Below, one piece after another: positions 32,703 to 42,401 of a stretch of DNA of 64,000 nt (positions are counted from its first letter, which is position 1; each line of letters opens with the position of its first letter). The stretch comes from Paludibacteraceae bacterium. GTDB taxonomy: Bacteria; Bacteroidota; Bacteroidia; Bacteroidales; Paludibacteraceae. The stretch is from the NCBI GenBank assembly GCA_024399545.1, contig JAKSNS010000006.1:1-64000 (forward strand), in the 5' to 3' direction. The translations under genes were made by a program, and so were the position numbers. The notes beneath the pieces were generated by a model. The model did not search any database. It was not told the DNA's origin and saw only the letters and a program-made list of their open reading frames with translations.

Positions 32703-34193
32703 ATGAAAAAGGTATTATTTACAATCGCAGCGGCAGTGATGATGTTTGCCGCAAACTCTTGCAAGAAAGAGAGTATCAACGAGCCAGAGGTAATGCATGA
32801 CCCAAAGGCTAACGAGTTCCTCGCAGCCATTGATGGTGGAGGCATGGTGCAGAATGCCCCAAGTGTAAATGACGGGATGAACACAATGGCTACATTCAAT
32901 CCCAACGACAAACTACAGGTGTTGTGGCAGAGAGGAGACGTCATCAAAGTTAACGGAATAGATTTCACATGCACCACTTACCCATTGGATGACGGACGTG
33001 CATACTTCGAGAATAATTATTATAAAGATGGCTTTCATGCTGACGTGTATCACGCATTCTACTCAACATCAGTGTCAATTACAAACGCTAATAATAGCGG
33101 CACACTGAACGAATGCCAGTATTACAATCCAGTGAATCAGGCAGAGAACCTTCCAATGTATGCTACCAGCACAGACCACTGGCTGAATTTCAGCAATATC
33201 TGCGCTGCCATCAAGATTTACGTTCCTTGCACAGCTCACCATATCGTTATCTCTAACACATCTGCTCCAATGAACGGAGGTTTCACAGTGCAGGGCAATA
33301 AGGCGGTTATGGACAACGCAAGTGCGCAAAGTCTTTCCGACAATGAGAAAAAGATTACCATATATAAGAAGGGAACACAAGGACAAACAACTGATTTCCA
33401 CGCATGCGACTCTTTGTTTATCGCCATTCCTGAAGGTACATACGCAGGCTTACAAATAGCTTTCTATGAAAATAACGGTGATGCTACTCCTATCTATACT
33501 ACAGGAGGATCAAACAATCCGTTGACTGTTACAGCCAACCACATCTACAGAATCGTTGGATATAAATACACAAACCTGTTGCCTGGCAAATTCAGAGTAG
33601 GTACTGGTCCAAACGACTATGTTAAGTTTACTACCGGTAACCTATGGAAAGATGGTTCATCATCATATCATTTTGAGAATAATCAGACAGATTACCCAAC
33701 TGAATATGATGCCAACTATATTGGACATTTTACAGATTTAGTAACTACGGAGGTCGATGGCATCGCATACGATGCTTTGAATTCCTCAGAATTTTCTTCT
33801 CTTATTAATTATAATAGAGATTTGGTGTCATTTGCGCAAGTTGATAATGTTTTGTGTGTGTTGGTTGCACCAGACGGAGCAACAGCATTTAATCCAACCA
33901 GAGATAGTTATACTCTGAAAGAGGTCAACTCTATGGGATTGCTCTGTCTGCCTTTTGCAGGAAATTGTGCTCAAGGAAAAGTATTTGCCAATAGCGGCAA
34001 CCCTAAGGATAACCAAATTTGGGCAAAATATTGGGAATCTGACACAGACGATTCTGGTACCTTCAGATCCTATATATCCATAACTAATAACACACCATTT
34101 AATGAATTTGGAGAAAATGATATAATAGAGGGATGTTCTAGCACTCTACCAACTTCAGTAGCCCGTCCAATAAGACTTGTGAAGAGACCATAA
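32703..34193 (+). CDS. Fimbrillin-like cell-surface lipoprotein
   Basis: A 496-residue exported lipoprotein (signal 1-19, lipobox ANSC, Cys20). The N-terminal region (30-290) has fimbrillin-family features: a mature start KKESINEP, FNPNDKLQVLWQRGDVIKVNG and IYVPCTAHHIVISNT. The C-terminal half (295-496) begins PGKFRVGTGPNDYVKFTTGNLWKDG and ends SVARPIRLVKRP, matching a carbohydrate- or matrix-binding-like domain type (sulfatase-modifying/FISUMP-like end) common in Prevotella surface proteins. It is probably a fimbrial tip or an adhesin-like protein; that role is an inference. A terminator follows. The upstream A-tracts may make its expression phase-variable. Confidence 0.65.
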   Translation: MKKVLFTIAAAVMMFAANSCKKESINEPEVMHDPKANEFLAAIDGGGMVQNAPSVNDGMNTMATFNPNDKLQVLWQRGDVIKVNGIDFTCTTYPLDDGRAYFENNYYKDGFHADVYHAFYSTSVSITNANNSGTLNECQYYNPVNQAENLPMYATSTDHWLNFSNICAAIKIYVPCTAHHIVISNTSAPMNGGFTVQGNKAVMDNASAQSLSDNEKKITIYKKGTQGQTTDFHACDSLFIAIPEGTYAGLQIAFYENNGDATPIYTTGGSNNPLTVTANHIYRIVGYKYTNLLPGKFRVGTGPNDYVKFTTGNLWKDGSSSYHFENNQTDYPTEYDANYIGHFTDLVTTEVDGIAYDALNSSEFSSLINYNRDLVSFAQVDNVLCVLVAPDGATAFNPTRDSYTLKEVNSMGLLCLPFAGNCAQGKVFANSGNPKDNQIWAKYWESDTDDSGTFRSYISITNNTPFNEFGENDIIEGCSSTLPTSVARPIRLVKRP

Positions 34194-34264
34194 CAAGCAC
34201 AACAAGAATAAACTTTGCATAAGTTTTTTCATTGCCAAAAGCTGAAAGGCTTTGGTGCAAAAGG

Positions 34265-34298
34265 CAGCCGCTGCAATTCCTTGCAGCGGCTGCTTTTA
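34265..34298 (+). terminator. Intrinsic terminator after the fimbrillin-like gene
   Basis: GCAGCCGCTGCAA (34265-34277) pairs perfectly with TTGCAGCGGCTGC (34282-34294) around TTCC, followed by TTTT. Confidence 0.9.
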
Positions 34299-34566
34299 TT
34301 TTCGACAAAACCCACCCCCAACTTTTTAGGTGAAATTATTGAAATTATTGAAATCGTTCTGGGATGTCAGGCTTTTAATGACATCGCCAAAAATGCCAAA
34401 ATTATCAAAAAACCGAAACGTCAAAACATCAAAATGTCGAAAACACAAAAGAGCAAGAAAAGAGCAAGCCCAACCGTACCATAAAAACATTCTCTCCTTC
34501 TATTTTCATTCCCCACTTTCTCCCCATTTCTTCCTCTTGAATACTATGTGCGCTGACCCTTATTGT
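34299..34566. other. AT-rich spacer between converging genes
   Basis: No gene supported. It holds CACCCCCAACTTTTTA followed by a tandem AAATTATTG-type run (34333-34355), similar to the spacer at 2597-2640, then an A-rich/CAAAA-biased stretch. The short plus-strand frames here (34215-34484 and 34330-34572) are low-complexity Lys-rich and not credible. Confidence 0.5.
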
Positions 34567-35307
34567 TTATGACATTCCCCCGCACACAGGAATAACCTGT
34601 CCCGAAACGTACGATGATAAGTCAGACGCAAGGAAAAGTGCCACCTTGGCGACCTCATCTACTGAGCCGCCTCTACGTAGAGGAATGTTTTTCTCCCATG
34701 CCTTGCGCATATCCTCGGGTATCTTGTCCGTCATTTCGGTGATGATGAATCCAGGGGCGATGCAGTTGGCACGTATGTTACGAGATCCCAACTCTTTCGC
34801 TGTGCTTTTGGCAAGACCTATCAGACCTGCCTTTGATGCCGAATAGTTGCATTGTCCCGCATTGCCGTTGACTCCAACGACAGACGACATATTTATTATC
34901 GACCCTATACGCTGTCTCATCATAACAGGTGCGACGGCATGAGTGAAGTTGTATGCTGACTTCAGGTTGACATTTATCACGGCATCCCACTGCGACTCCT
35001 CCATGCGTAGCAGAAGCCCGTCTTTTGTTATACCTGCGTTGTTCACCAGTATGTCTATACGTCCGAAGTCTGTCACAATCTGGTTTACAACATCGTGTGT
35101 CTCAGCAAAATCCGCAGCATTTGAGGCATACCCCTTTACCTTTACGCCAAAGGCTTCAATCTCGCGGATTGTATCCTGCGCAGCCTCGTTTATCGCCAAA
35201 TCAGTGAACGCTATGTTGCAGCCTTCTGAGGCGAATTTCAATGCTATGGCTTTGCCGATGCCCCTTGCGGCACCAGTGATAAGTGCTGTTTTGTTTTCTA
35301 ATAACAT
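34567..35307 (-). CDS. fabG: 3-oxoacyl-[acyl-carrier-protein] reductase
   Basis: A 246-residue short-chain dehydrogenase that reduces 3-oxoacyl-ACP with NADPH in fatty-acid elongation. The motifs are complete: TGAARGIG (cofactor loop), NNAG, the catalytic Ser in NMSSVVG, and YSASK (Tyr and Lys), with a PG-type end PGFIITEMT and VSGQVIPVCGG. I chose ATG 35307 (MLLENKTALITG). It is the last gene of a nine-gene minus-strand run; it starts 26 bases after the metallophosphatase gene. Confidence 0.95.
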   Translation of the reverse strand: MLLENKTALITGAARGIGKAIALKFASEGCNIAFTDLAINEAAQDTIREIEAFGVKVKGYASNAADFAETHDVVNQIVTDFGRIDILVNNAGITKDGLLLRMEESQWDAVINVNLKSAYNFTHAVAPVMMRQRIGSIINMSSVVGVNGNAGQCNYSASKAGLIGLAKSTAKELGSRNIRANCIAPGFIITEMTDKIPEDMRKAWEKNIPLRRGGSVDEVAKVALFLASDLSSYVSGQVIPVCGGMS

Positions 35308-35333
35308 ATAGCTTTTCAATCTTTGAAAGATAA

Positions 35334-36917
35334 TTATTTCTTAATCCTAATTCTGTTGGCAGGCTTGCGGAATTCTTCGCCGACTGAGCCTGAAAGGTTC
35401 TTTGTTATGTATTCCTCGACAATTTCGATAAGCTGACCCTGCGTCTTGCCGTCAAGGGTGCAACCGCCAAACGAACCGTGGCAACCCCGGTTGAGCAAGG
35501 TGTAGTCTATAGAGCAGATAGAGTAGTTATGTGTCGGGTCTATAGTCTCGAAAGTGCGTTCAGCGCTGTTCCAAATACGCACGTTGGAGATACGGCGTGT
35601 GCCGTTGATACCCTTGACAAAACCATCCTTGGTGAATACAACTGGCGAAGGGATTGTAGTGTCAACGTCGAATGTTATTCCGCTGACCTGAAGGAATGCG
35701 CCTGACTCCTCTGGCATGAATGCCACAGAGGCCTCAAGGATGTCCAATATCTTTGCTCCTGTTGCGTGTGCCGTGATAACCTTGTTGTCGAAAGGATACG
35801 CCGAGCAAAGCAAACCGTATGTAATGTTGCCTGCCGGTATGTCAGTGCGTATTGAGCCTCCGTTGATGAATGCCACGTCTGTCTCGCAGGTCATACGCAT
35901 AGCGTCAGCCACGAGGTCGCCGAAGTTAGTCTCCGCATTGCGCACCGCACGTTCGCCGTTAGGGGCGTTTATGGTTAGTGTCACACGGCTTTTTCCTATC
36001 ATGCGGCTTGTAATAGAGGAGAGTTCTTTATTGAACTTTGTTATAATCTCTTCGGTGGCAGCCTTTTTGCCACTAATTGTATTCAATGGAATGAGTTCTG
36101 TCCTAATGTCACCATTATCAGCAATAGTCAATCGTCCAACGTTTGCGAAACGTGTTCCGGTCTGACTGAGGATAACATCTTCGCCATTGGCGTTCATAAT
36201 GATTTCTTGTGGTATAACGCTGTGCGAGTGTCCGTCAAGGATAATGTCTATGCCAGAGGTAGCGGCGGCAAGGGTGCGGATGTCCATTTTGTGCGAGTCT
36301 GGCTCAATACCTATGTGCGACAAAAGTATTATATAGTCAACGCCCGAGGTGCGGAGTTCGTCAACGGTGTTCTGAAGCACCTCTGCAAGGTCGTCCCAGC
36401 AGAATGTGTATGCCGCATCGCCTTTTTTGTCAAGGAATGTCGAAGGTAATGAACTCGATATTGTGTTAGGCGTTGTGATACCTATGAATGCCACATGCCG
36501 TGAGCCATACTCCTTGACTACGTACGTAGGGAACACCGGCGTTTTGTCAATACTGCGGAAATTGCAATTGACGATTGAGGCTTTCAACTCTTTTGATAGC
36601 TCCATTAGTTGTGGAACACCGTAGTCAAATTCGTGGTTGCCAAGTGTCACGATGTCGTAGCCCACGCTGTTCATTATCGTGACTATGGCATCTCCTTTCG
36701 AGTTTGCGCCGATTATGTCACCTTGTATGAAATCGCCTGACGATACGGTGGTTACGTATTTATGGTTTTTTGCCATTTCGTCGCGCAAAGCACCCATCTT
36801 CGAGTATCCGTTGACGGCGCAGTGTACGTCGTTGTCGTAGAGAATGATAATGTCCTCAGCCAATGCGTTGAACGCAATGAGTAGGAGAACTAACAATGAT
36901 ATTATATTCTTTTTCAT
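35334..36917 (-). CDS. 5'-nucleotidase/metallophosphatase (UshA-like), secreted
   Basis: A 527-residue exported protein (signal 1-20, LLVLLLIAFNALA). The calcineurin-like phosphatase domain has YDNDVHCAV, SGDFIQGD, GNHEFDYG, and GHSHSVIPQ metal-binding motifs, followed by a C-terminal 5_nucleotid_C domain with a substrate-binding region (TNFGDLVADAMR, INGGSIRTDIPAGNITYG, ATGAKILDILEAS). This architecture is that of the periplasmic UshA/5'-nucleotidase family, which cleaves nucleotides or UDP-sugars for phosphate and nucleoside salvage. I use ATG 36917; the upstream 20-codon extension is not signal-like. Its start overlaps the upstream methyltransferase gene (ATGA). Confidence 0.9.
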   Translation of the reverse strand: MKKNIISLLVLLLIAFNALAEDIIILYDNDVHCAVNGYSKMGALRDEMAKNHKYVTTVSSGDFIQGDIIGANSKGDAIVTIMNSVGYDIVTLGNHEFDYGVPQLMELSKELKASIVNCNFRSIDKTPVFPTYVVKEYGSRHVAFIGITTPNTISSSLPSTFLDKKGDAAYTFCWDDLAEVLQNTVDELRTSGVDYIILLSHIGIEPDSHKMDIRTLAAATSGIDIILDGHSHSVIPQEIIMNANGEDVILSQTGTRFANVGRLTIADNGDIRTELIPLNTISGKKAATEEIITKFNKELSSITSRMIGKSRVTLTINAPNGERAVRNAETNFGDLVADAMRMTCETDVAFINGGSIRTDIPAGNITYGLLCSAYPFDNKVITAHATGAKILDILEASVAFMPEESGAFLQVSGITFDVDTTIPSPVVFTKDGFVKGINGTRRISNVRIWNSAERTFETIDPTHNYSICSIDYTLLNRGCHGSFGGCTLDGKTQGQLIEIVEEYITKNLSGSVGEEFRKPANRIRIKK

Positions 36918-37609
36918 CCTATTAGAAAAATGGTTGGTTTCTTGTTTATGCGGTTGAGGGGGAGCAGTTTGCGCCATTCCGCTATGGTGCGTGTCTCTAT
37001 AAACTCGTCGTCAGTAGTAATTGACGAGGCTATGCAGAGCATTGTTTTTGGTTGCAGCGTGCGGCAAAGTTCCTCAACCAGTTGCACGTTGCGGTATGGT
37101 GTTTCGATGAACGATTGTGTCTGGTGTTCGGCGTTTGCCCTGTGTTCCAGTGCTTTCAGCCGTGCCACACGGTCGTTTTTTTCAATCGGCAGATATCCGT
37201 TGAAGGCAAACGACTGCCCGTTGAACCCTGATGCCATGACCGACATAAGGATTGACGATGGTCCCACGAGGGGCTTTACTTTTATATGTCTTCTATGCGC
37301 CTCTGCTACAATCAGTGCGCCAGGGTCAGCCACCGCAGGACAACCGGCCTCTGATATTACGCCAATGTCGTGCGCCCATGCCTCTTTCATCTGTGTCAGC
37401 AGGGCGTTTATGTCCGTGTGTTGGTTCAGTTCGTAAAACGTAAGGTCGTCAATCACAATGTCACGGTCCACCTGTTTGAGGAAACGGCGTGCCGTGCGTA
37501 TGTTTTCGACGACGAAATAACGAAGAGAATGTATTACCCCGGCATTATACCGAGGTAACACATTGTCCAAAGAGGTATCACCTAATGTTGTTGGTATCAG
37601 GTAAATCAT
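36914..37609 (-). CDS. RsmI-like tetrapyrrole-methylase-family SAM methyltransferase
   Basis: A 231-residue protein of the TP_methylase fold. It carries the family's VISEAGCPAVADPGALIVAEAH motif, VGPSSILMSVMASGFNGQ, a central SAM site and FIETPYRN near the middle. RsmI, its best-known relative, 2'-O-methylates C1402 of 16S rRNA; in Bacteroidota a shorter RsmI-like protein co-occurs with a full-length RsmI, so the exact target is uncertain. Overlaps both neighbours by four bases (ATGA), a sign of tight translational coupling in the operon. Confidence 0.8.
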   Translation of the reverse strand: MIYLIPTTLGDTSLDNVLPRYNAGVIHSLRYFVVENIRTARRFLKQVDRDIVIDDLTFYELNQHTDINALLTQMKEAWAHDIGVISEAGCPAVADPGALIVAEAHRRHIKVKPLVGPSSILMSVMASGFNGQSFAFNGYLPIEKNDRVARLKALEHRANAEHQTQSFIETPYRNVQLVEELCRTLQPKTMLCIASSITTDDEFIETRTIAEWRKLLPLNRINKKPTIFLIG

Positions 37610-39270
37610 TTGATATTAGGTTCTTCAAGACCGTAACCTTTCTTCTTGTCAACAGCCTTGAGGTATATACCAATCAGCAGTGCAGCTACGCCGAGCAGTG
37701 CAAGCATTACCATTGCCCAGGTGTAATCAAACGAGTTGGCGAGCATCTCAACCTTCTCAATGTCACCTGCTGCGGCTGCTTCGTTTACCTGTGCGACGAT
37801 TTCTGTGTTTGTGCCGTCCAACACCTTGCCTATGAGGATAGGGAAGAGCCACAAACCGATGTTCTGAATCCAGAATATCAGTGCGTATGCTGAACCAATG
37901 ATTTTCTCGTCAACGAGTTTTGGAACTGATGGCCAGAGAGCGGCAGGAACAAGCGAGAATGAAGCGCCGAGCACAAGGATAGTAACGTAAGCCACGACAA
38001 TACCGCCAACTGCGTTACCCTTGAACATAGGAAGTATGAATGCGAAGGTCAGGTGACATACGATGAGCAGCAACGAGCCAATCATGAGCATTGACGCAGC
38101 CTTACCTTTATGGTCAACAACGTTGCCGAGGATTGGGGTGATGGCTACAGCCAAAAGTGGGAATACGGCAAATATTGTCTCGGCTGTACCACGGTTGTAA
38201 CCCATCCAGCAATAAACCACAAGGGCTATTATGGCAATAGCCATAAGCGAATATTTCTTGACAGCATTTTTTGAGAAGTTGCTTGTGAATGCACAGGCGG
38301 CTACAACGAGCATGAGTGCGTACTGTATGTAAGTCACTGTATCAGTTACCCAGAAACCTTCGCCAGGAACAAGCGTCAGGTTGCACTGGAGCATGTTGAC
38401 GGCGTATTTCTGGAATGGAAAGATGGCAGAGTAGTAAAGCACGCAGAGCAGGGCAACGAGCCAGAAGCCTTGGCTTGAGAGTATCTTGCCAATGTCCGAA
38501 ATCTTGAATGGGTCGTCTTTCTCTTCTCCCTCGCCTGTCTGTGCGTCGAGTTTCTTATCCATGAAGAAGTAGATGATGAACATCATCAAAGCGATGCAGA
38601 GCAACACTATACCGAAGGCAACTGAGCGGCTGACGTCTATTGTGCCGCCAAGACGTGCGAAGAATGGCGAGAATATCATACATGTGGCAACACCAAGGCG
38701 AGCAAGAGCCATCTCAGAACCCATTGCCAACGCTGTCTCACGACCTTTGAACCATTTTACTATACCACGCGAAACGGTTATACCACCCATCTCTGTTCCG
38801 CAACCGAATATCATGAAACCTACGGCTGCAAGCTTGGCTGAGGCTGGCATTCCTTCGTAGAATGGCGCAATGCCAAGTTCCTCAAAGCCTGGGATGTAGT
38901 TCAGGTGGTTGGTGAACCATGCCTCGCACGAACTGCCGATGAATGCTTCAGAAACGGCATAGTACTCAATGAAACCACCGACCAACATCACAGCACCCGA
39001 AAGCACAGCGGTGAAGCGGACACCCATCTTGTCGAGGATGATACCTGCGAAGATGAGGAAGAAAACGAATACGTTCAGGAATGTCTCCGCACCTTGCATC
39101 GTGCCGAAAGCGGTTGAGTCCCAACCACGTTGCGACATCATAAGGTCCTTGATTGGGGAGAGGATGTCCATGAAAATGTAAGAACAGAACATGGCAAGAG
39201 CGAGGAGCAGCAACGCCGTCCAACGCATACCAGCACTGTCTCGGAGTGTGTTTTGAATTTTTTCTACCAT
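37606..39270 (-). CDS. Major facilitator superfamily transporter
   Basis: A 554-residue inner-membrane protein with about 12 transmembrane segments plus a long cytoplasmic loop (DKKLDAQTGEGEEKDD). The first-half MFS motif is FAGIILDKMGVRF, with related GNVVDHKGKAAS in the second half. The order resembles the MFSD1/OFA-like branches; the substrate is unknown. An insertion between helices 3 and 4 (residues about 95-135, SEAFIGSSCEAWFTNHLNYIPG) makes it longer than the usual 400-450 residues. It starts four bases after the aroE gene end. Confidence 0.8.
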   Translation of the reverse strand: MVEKIQNTLRDSAGMRWTALLLLALAMFCSYIFMDILSPIKDLMMSQRGWDSTAFGTMQGAETFLNVFVFFLIFAGIILDKMGVRFTAVLSGAVMLVGGFIEYYAVSEAFIGSSCEAWFTNHLNYIPGFEELGIAPFYEGMPASAKLAAVGFMIFGCGTEMGGITVSRGIVKWFKGRETALAMGSEMALARLGVATCMIFSPFFARLGGTIDVSRSVAFGIVLLCIALMMFIIYFFMDKKLDAQTGEGEEKDDPFKISDIGKILSSQGFWLVALLCVLYYSAIFPFQKYAVNMLQCNLTLVPGEGFWVTDTVTYIQYALMLVVAACAFTSNFSKNAVKKYSLMAIAIIALVVYCWMGYNRGTAETIFAVFPLLAVAITPILGNVVDHKGKAASMLMIGSLLLIVCHLTFAFILPMFKGNAVGGIVVAYVTILVLGASFSLVPAALWPSVPKLVDEKIIGSAYALIFWIQNIGLWLFPILIGKVLDGTNTEIVAQVNEAAAAGDIEKVEMLANSFDYTWAMVMLALLGVAALLIGIYLKAVDKKKGYGLEEPNIK

Positions 39271-39273
39271 AAT

Positions 39274-39975
39274 TTATTGATTTGTTTGATTATTGATTTT
39301 CCAAAGTCGTCTTGCGTATTCAGCCTGTTTTACAAGCATCGTCATACCGTTATAAACCCTTGCCCCCCTAATTCTTGCCTCACGCAGAAATTCAGTTTCT
39401 TCTGGGTTATACGTCAAATCTATGGCGCATTTCCCTTCACTAAAGCCGTCATACGATACATTCGGATGATGGTTAGGCGTGGCATTTATTACCATCTTAT
39501 AACCGCTTATATCAACCATTCCACCGTCCATTTCTTTATGTGTCACCGTATCATACCTAAAACACAAGTTGTCTAACACATACTTAACCGCTTTTGCCGC
39601 CCCTCCATTTCCCAAAATTGCTATCTTGTCTTCACCACTAATTCCATCCCTTGCCTCGTCGAAAAGTGCCATAAACCCGTCGCAATCCGTGTTGTCGCCT
39701 ATCAGCAGCCCGTCTTTTTTATATATTGTGTTGACTGCCCCTATAACCGATGCTCTTTGCGTCAATCTGTCTAAGAACGGAATGACCTCCTGTTTGTAGG
39801 GTATCGTGACATTCGCCCCGTCAAGCCCCTTCATCAGTTCACCGAAAGACCCCAAGTCAGGAATGTCACAAAGTCCGTACTCAGCCTCAATTCCCTCCCG
39901 ACGAAACGCTTCGTTATGCAACTGAGGCGACAATGAATAGGATATTCCTCTGCCAACCAGACCAAAACGGAGCAT
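39274..39975 (-). CDS. aroE: Shikimate dehydrogenase
   Basis: A 233-residue enzyme that reduces 3-dehydroshikimate to shikimate with NADPH. The shikimate-binding motifs SYSLSPQLHN (about 12-21) and NVTIPYKQ (catalytic Lys) are present, followed by GDNTDCDGF and the NADP-binding ILGNGGAAKAV. It is shorter than the E. coli enzyme (272 residues) but typical of compact Bacteroidota versions. It starts one base from the end of the DedA-like gene (shared TAATG-type junction). It provides a core aromatic-acid step amid otherwise unrelated neighbours. Confidence 0.95.
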   Translation of the reverse strand: MLRFGLVGRGISYSLSPQLHNEAFRREGIEAEYGLCDIPDLGSFGELMKGLDGANVTIPYKQEVIPFLDRLTQRASVIGAVNTIYKKDGLLIGDNTDCDGFMALFDEARDGISGEDKIAILGNGGAAKAVKYVLDNLCFRYDTVTHKEMDGGMVDISGYKMVINATPNHHPNVSYDGFSEGKCAIDLTYNPEETEFLREARIRGARVYNGMTMLVKQAEYARRLWKINNQTNQ

Positions 39976-40658
39976 TATTTCTTTCTTTTCTTAATAATAT
40001 ATATTGTAAGGACTACGACAAGCACCCCAAGGAGTATGTACCCTATCTCGTGCGAGTATTTATATATCAAATCCATATTGTCACCCACCGCATAACCGAT
40101 GAGCGCAAGGACGGTGTTCCATATCCCCGCACCTAACAAGGTAAATCCCATGAAAGGCACGATTGGCATTCTTGCCAACCCGGCAGGTATCGAAATCAAT
40201 TGCCTTATCCCCGGTATCAACCTCCCCACGAATGTAGAGACCTTGCCATGGTCGTTGAAGTATTCCTCCGCTTTCTTGATTTTCTCGCCTGACAGCAGGC
40301 ACAGATGCCCCAGTTTGCTGTCTGCGAATTTATAGATTATTGGGCGGCCAAGCCATACCGACAGGAAGTAATTGACCAAAGCCCCCGCCAAAGCCCCAAG
40401 TGTGGCGAACAGGATGATAAGTATCATGTTGAGGTTCGAGTCTTCGCGTGTGCTGACAGCGGCGGCAGGTGGCACAACAACCTCTGAGGGAAAAGGAATG
40501 AACGAACTCTCTATAGCCATCAGGGTCGTTATTGTCCCGTAGTTCATATTCTGGTCGTACCAGTCTGCTATTTTGTCAACATAGCCACTTTCGGCGACAG
40601 TGTCTTTTTGCACTGGTGTCACCGTAAGTAAAACACTCAGTAATACGGATATAATCAT
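39975..40658 (-). CDS. DedA/SNARE-associated family membrane protein
   Basis: A 227-residue inner-membrane protein. An N-terminal hydrophobic or signal-like segment, then ESSFIPFPSEVVVPPAAA (the conserved re-entrant motif) and GRLIPGIRQLISIPAGLARM (the second signature, FxRxxPxxRxxxxxxAG). DedA proteins are thought to be proton-dependent lipid transporters or flippases, including recyclers of undecaprenyl phosphate; the exact substrate here is unknown. A C-terminal helix and KKRKK tail end the protein. It lies between aroE and a TPR protein with a 1-base gap. Confidence 0.9.
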   Translation of the reverse strand: MIISVLLSVLLTVTPVQKDTVAESGYVDKIADWYDQNMNYGTITTLMAIESSFIPFPSEVVVPPAAAVSTREDSNLNMILIILFATLGALAGALVNYFLSVWLGRPIIYKFADSKLGHLCLLSGEKIKKAEEYFNDHGKVSTFVGRLIPGIRQLISIPAGLARMPIVPFMGFTLLGAGIWNTVLALIGYAVGDNMDLIYKYSHEIGYILLGVLVVVLTIYIIKKRKK

Positions 40659-40659
40659 A

Positions 40660-41928
40660 TTATTTCATTTTGTCTATCACCTCTTTTGCCTCTGGCATTA
40701 TTGTCAGAATGTCTTCTTTAGCCGTCGGGTTGATTTTCTCATATATACGGTACATCTTCCTGAACTCCGTCAGTTTGCCGCACCCTAATGTTGCCAACAC
40801 CATGTAAAGGATTGCGCTATTGTCGTTAGGCTCCATGCGGTATATGTGTCTCGCATGTTTCAGTGCGGGCGTATAATCCTTCAGCAAAAGGTAAATCCTT
40901 GCTGCCAACAGGTAAAACAACGGGTCTTTCTTGATTTTCTTAATGGCAAGTTCTATGTGTTCTGCTGCTATTGCCAGTCTCGGTTCACTATTGAAGTCTA
41001 TGGCTATCTGACACTCCACGTTGGCAAACATATAATGCACCAATGGGTCACCGGGGTATTTTTCCATCGCCTCTTGCATGATTTTCTCAGCCTTCAGCGG
41101 TTTTTGCTCCGTTGTTATGTAGTATTGTGCCAACATAGACCAATATCTCACTTCCTCAGGGAACAGTTCCAGTGCTTTCTGCCTGTGAGCCAGCTCTTTC
41201 TTTTTGTCTGCCAGCAGTCTGTAGCTCTCGGCTATGAAACAATGCACTGCGGCGGCGTGTTCTGGCATAAGCTCTTTGTTTTTCAGTGCTTTCTTCAGTG
41301 TAGCTATTGCCTCTTCGTGACGTTCAGCCACTGAATACGAGTTTGCTATAGGCACCAATATGCTGAAGTCTTCCGTGTCAGGCTCTATTGCAAGGTAGTA
41401 GTTGCAGCATTCCACCTCTTTCTCAGTGTCATTCATGAAATGGTATGCATATACCTTCTCATACCACGCCTTGCTGTAGAAAGGGTCTTTGTCCAACGCC
41501 TCGTCCAACAGTGGCAGTGCTTTTTCCGGTGTACCCATCATGTTGTAAAGTCCCGCGCAGATTGTCAGCACTTCCGTTGTCCTGAATTTCGCCAATACTG
41601 TCTTGATGACCTCAATGACATAAGGGTATATCTTCGAGTCATAGTTGGTGGTCATGATGTAGAACAGGTCGGCGATGTCTTCGGCGAAGGCCTTGTCGGC
41701 TTTCGGTACTGTGTTGAGATATACCTTGAAGTAACGTAAGAAATCGTTGAAATGTTGGGTGTTGAGGGCTATTGACGCAAAGAAGGCGCAATCGTCCACA
41801 TATTCGGTGACTTTCACCTCTTCCGGTATTGCGCTTATACATTCCCACGCCTCTTGGGGTTTGTTTTTACCCATGAAGTCGTCAGCACGGTTAAGCATTT
41901 CTTCGTAATCTTTGTCTTGGTAACTCAT
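40660..41928 (-). CDS. Tetratricopeptide-repeat protein
   Basis: A 422-residue soluble protein made of helical TPR-like repeats: AWECISAIPEEV, LPLLDEALDKDPFYSKAWYEKVYAYHFM, EAIATLKKALKN, HRQKALELFPEEVRYWSMLAQYY, ALKHARHIYRMEPNDNSAILYMV. There is no signal peptide, so it is probably cytoplasmic. TPR arrays bind partner proteins, and the partner is unknown. I start at ATG 41928 (MSYQDKDYEEMLN), which overlaps the preceding gene's stop (ATGA); the longer open frame extends into that gene and is not used. Confidence 0.8.
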   Translation of the reverse strand: MSYQDKDYEEMLNRADDFMGKNKPQEAWECISAIPEEVKVTEYVDDCAFFASIALNTQHFNDFLRYFKVYLNTVPKADKAFAEDIADLFYIMTTNYDSKIYPYVIEVIKTVLAKFRTTEVLTICAGLYNMMGTPEKALPLLDEALDKDPFYSKAWYEKVYAYHFMNDTEKEVECCNYYLAIEPDTEDFSILVPIANSYSVAERHEEAIATLKKALKNKELMPEHAAAVHCFIAESYRLLADKKKELAHRQKALELFPEEVRYWSMLAQYYITTEQKPLKAEKIMQEAMEKYPGDPLVHYMFANVECQIAIDFNSEPRLAIAAEHIELAIKKIKKDPLFYLLAARIYLLLKDYTPALKHARHIYRMEPNDNSAILYMVLATLGCGKLTEFRKMYRIYEKINPTAKEDILTIMPEAKEVIDKMK

Positions 41929-42401
41929 AACACGGGCTTTTCTTCGTTTGGTTTGACCGAAATCTTTGCCACCAGTTTCCTGTGACGTTCTGGACAATTG
42001 ATGTTAGGTGCGTGTGCGTCTTCTGGGAAGAATATCGCAAACTCGCCTTTGTTGACCGTAATCGTCTCTTTGATAGGGTCGTTGTAGAATATTATGTCGT
42101 GTTCCGCATCAAACTCGCCGTCAGGCTTTGCCAATGTCGCAACATTAGCCACACCTATTGTCTCCGGTTCGTCGAAAGGAATCTGTATGTCTATATACCT
42201 CTTGTGTGCCTCCAACCGTGCCTCGTTCGCTTTACGCCCTTTCGCCGTATCTACGTTGATATACACATAGTCTCCATCCAACTCAATGTGTCCTTCTTCC
42301 AGTGCGTCGAAGTTCAGCGACTGCAATATCTCAAAGACCATTCTGAAGTTTTTGTGCAGATGGTCATATTCGTGTGCGTTTTCTATCTTGTCCTTAATCA
42401 T
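41925..42401 (-). CDS. YhcH/YjgK/YiaL family protein (DUF386)
   Basis: A 158-residue cupin-like protein of the YhcH/YjgK/YiaL family (formerly the beta-galactosidase beta subunit). Visible motifs are the metal-site-containing EAHKRYIDIQIPFDEPETIGV, the FYNDPIKETITVNKGEFAIFFPEDAHAPNI strand and the end with KLVAKISVK. Relatives include N-acetylneuraminate/sugar anomerases, but most have no assigned substrate. I chose ATG 42401, which overlaps the end of the upstream lipoprotein gene by eight bases; the alternative TTG two codons earlier is less likely. No sugar-catabolic gene is in the operon. Confidence 0.85.
   Translation of the reverse strand: MIKDKIENAHEYDHLHKNFRMVFEILQSLNFDALEEGHIELDGDYVYINVDTAKGRKANEARLEAHKRYIDIQIPFDEPETIGVANVATLAKPDGEFDAEHDIIFYNDPIKETITVNKGEFAIFFPEDAHAPNINCPERHRKLVAKISVKPNEEKPVL

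Noticed and set aside
34215-34572. Two Lys-rich plus-strand frames after the fimbrillin-like gene
   Set aside because: They start in or after a strong terminator and consist of A-rich low-complexity spacer.
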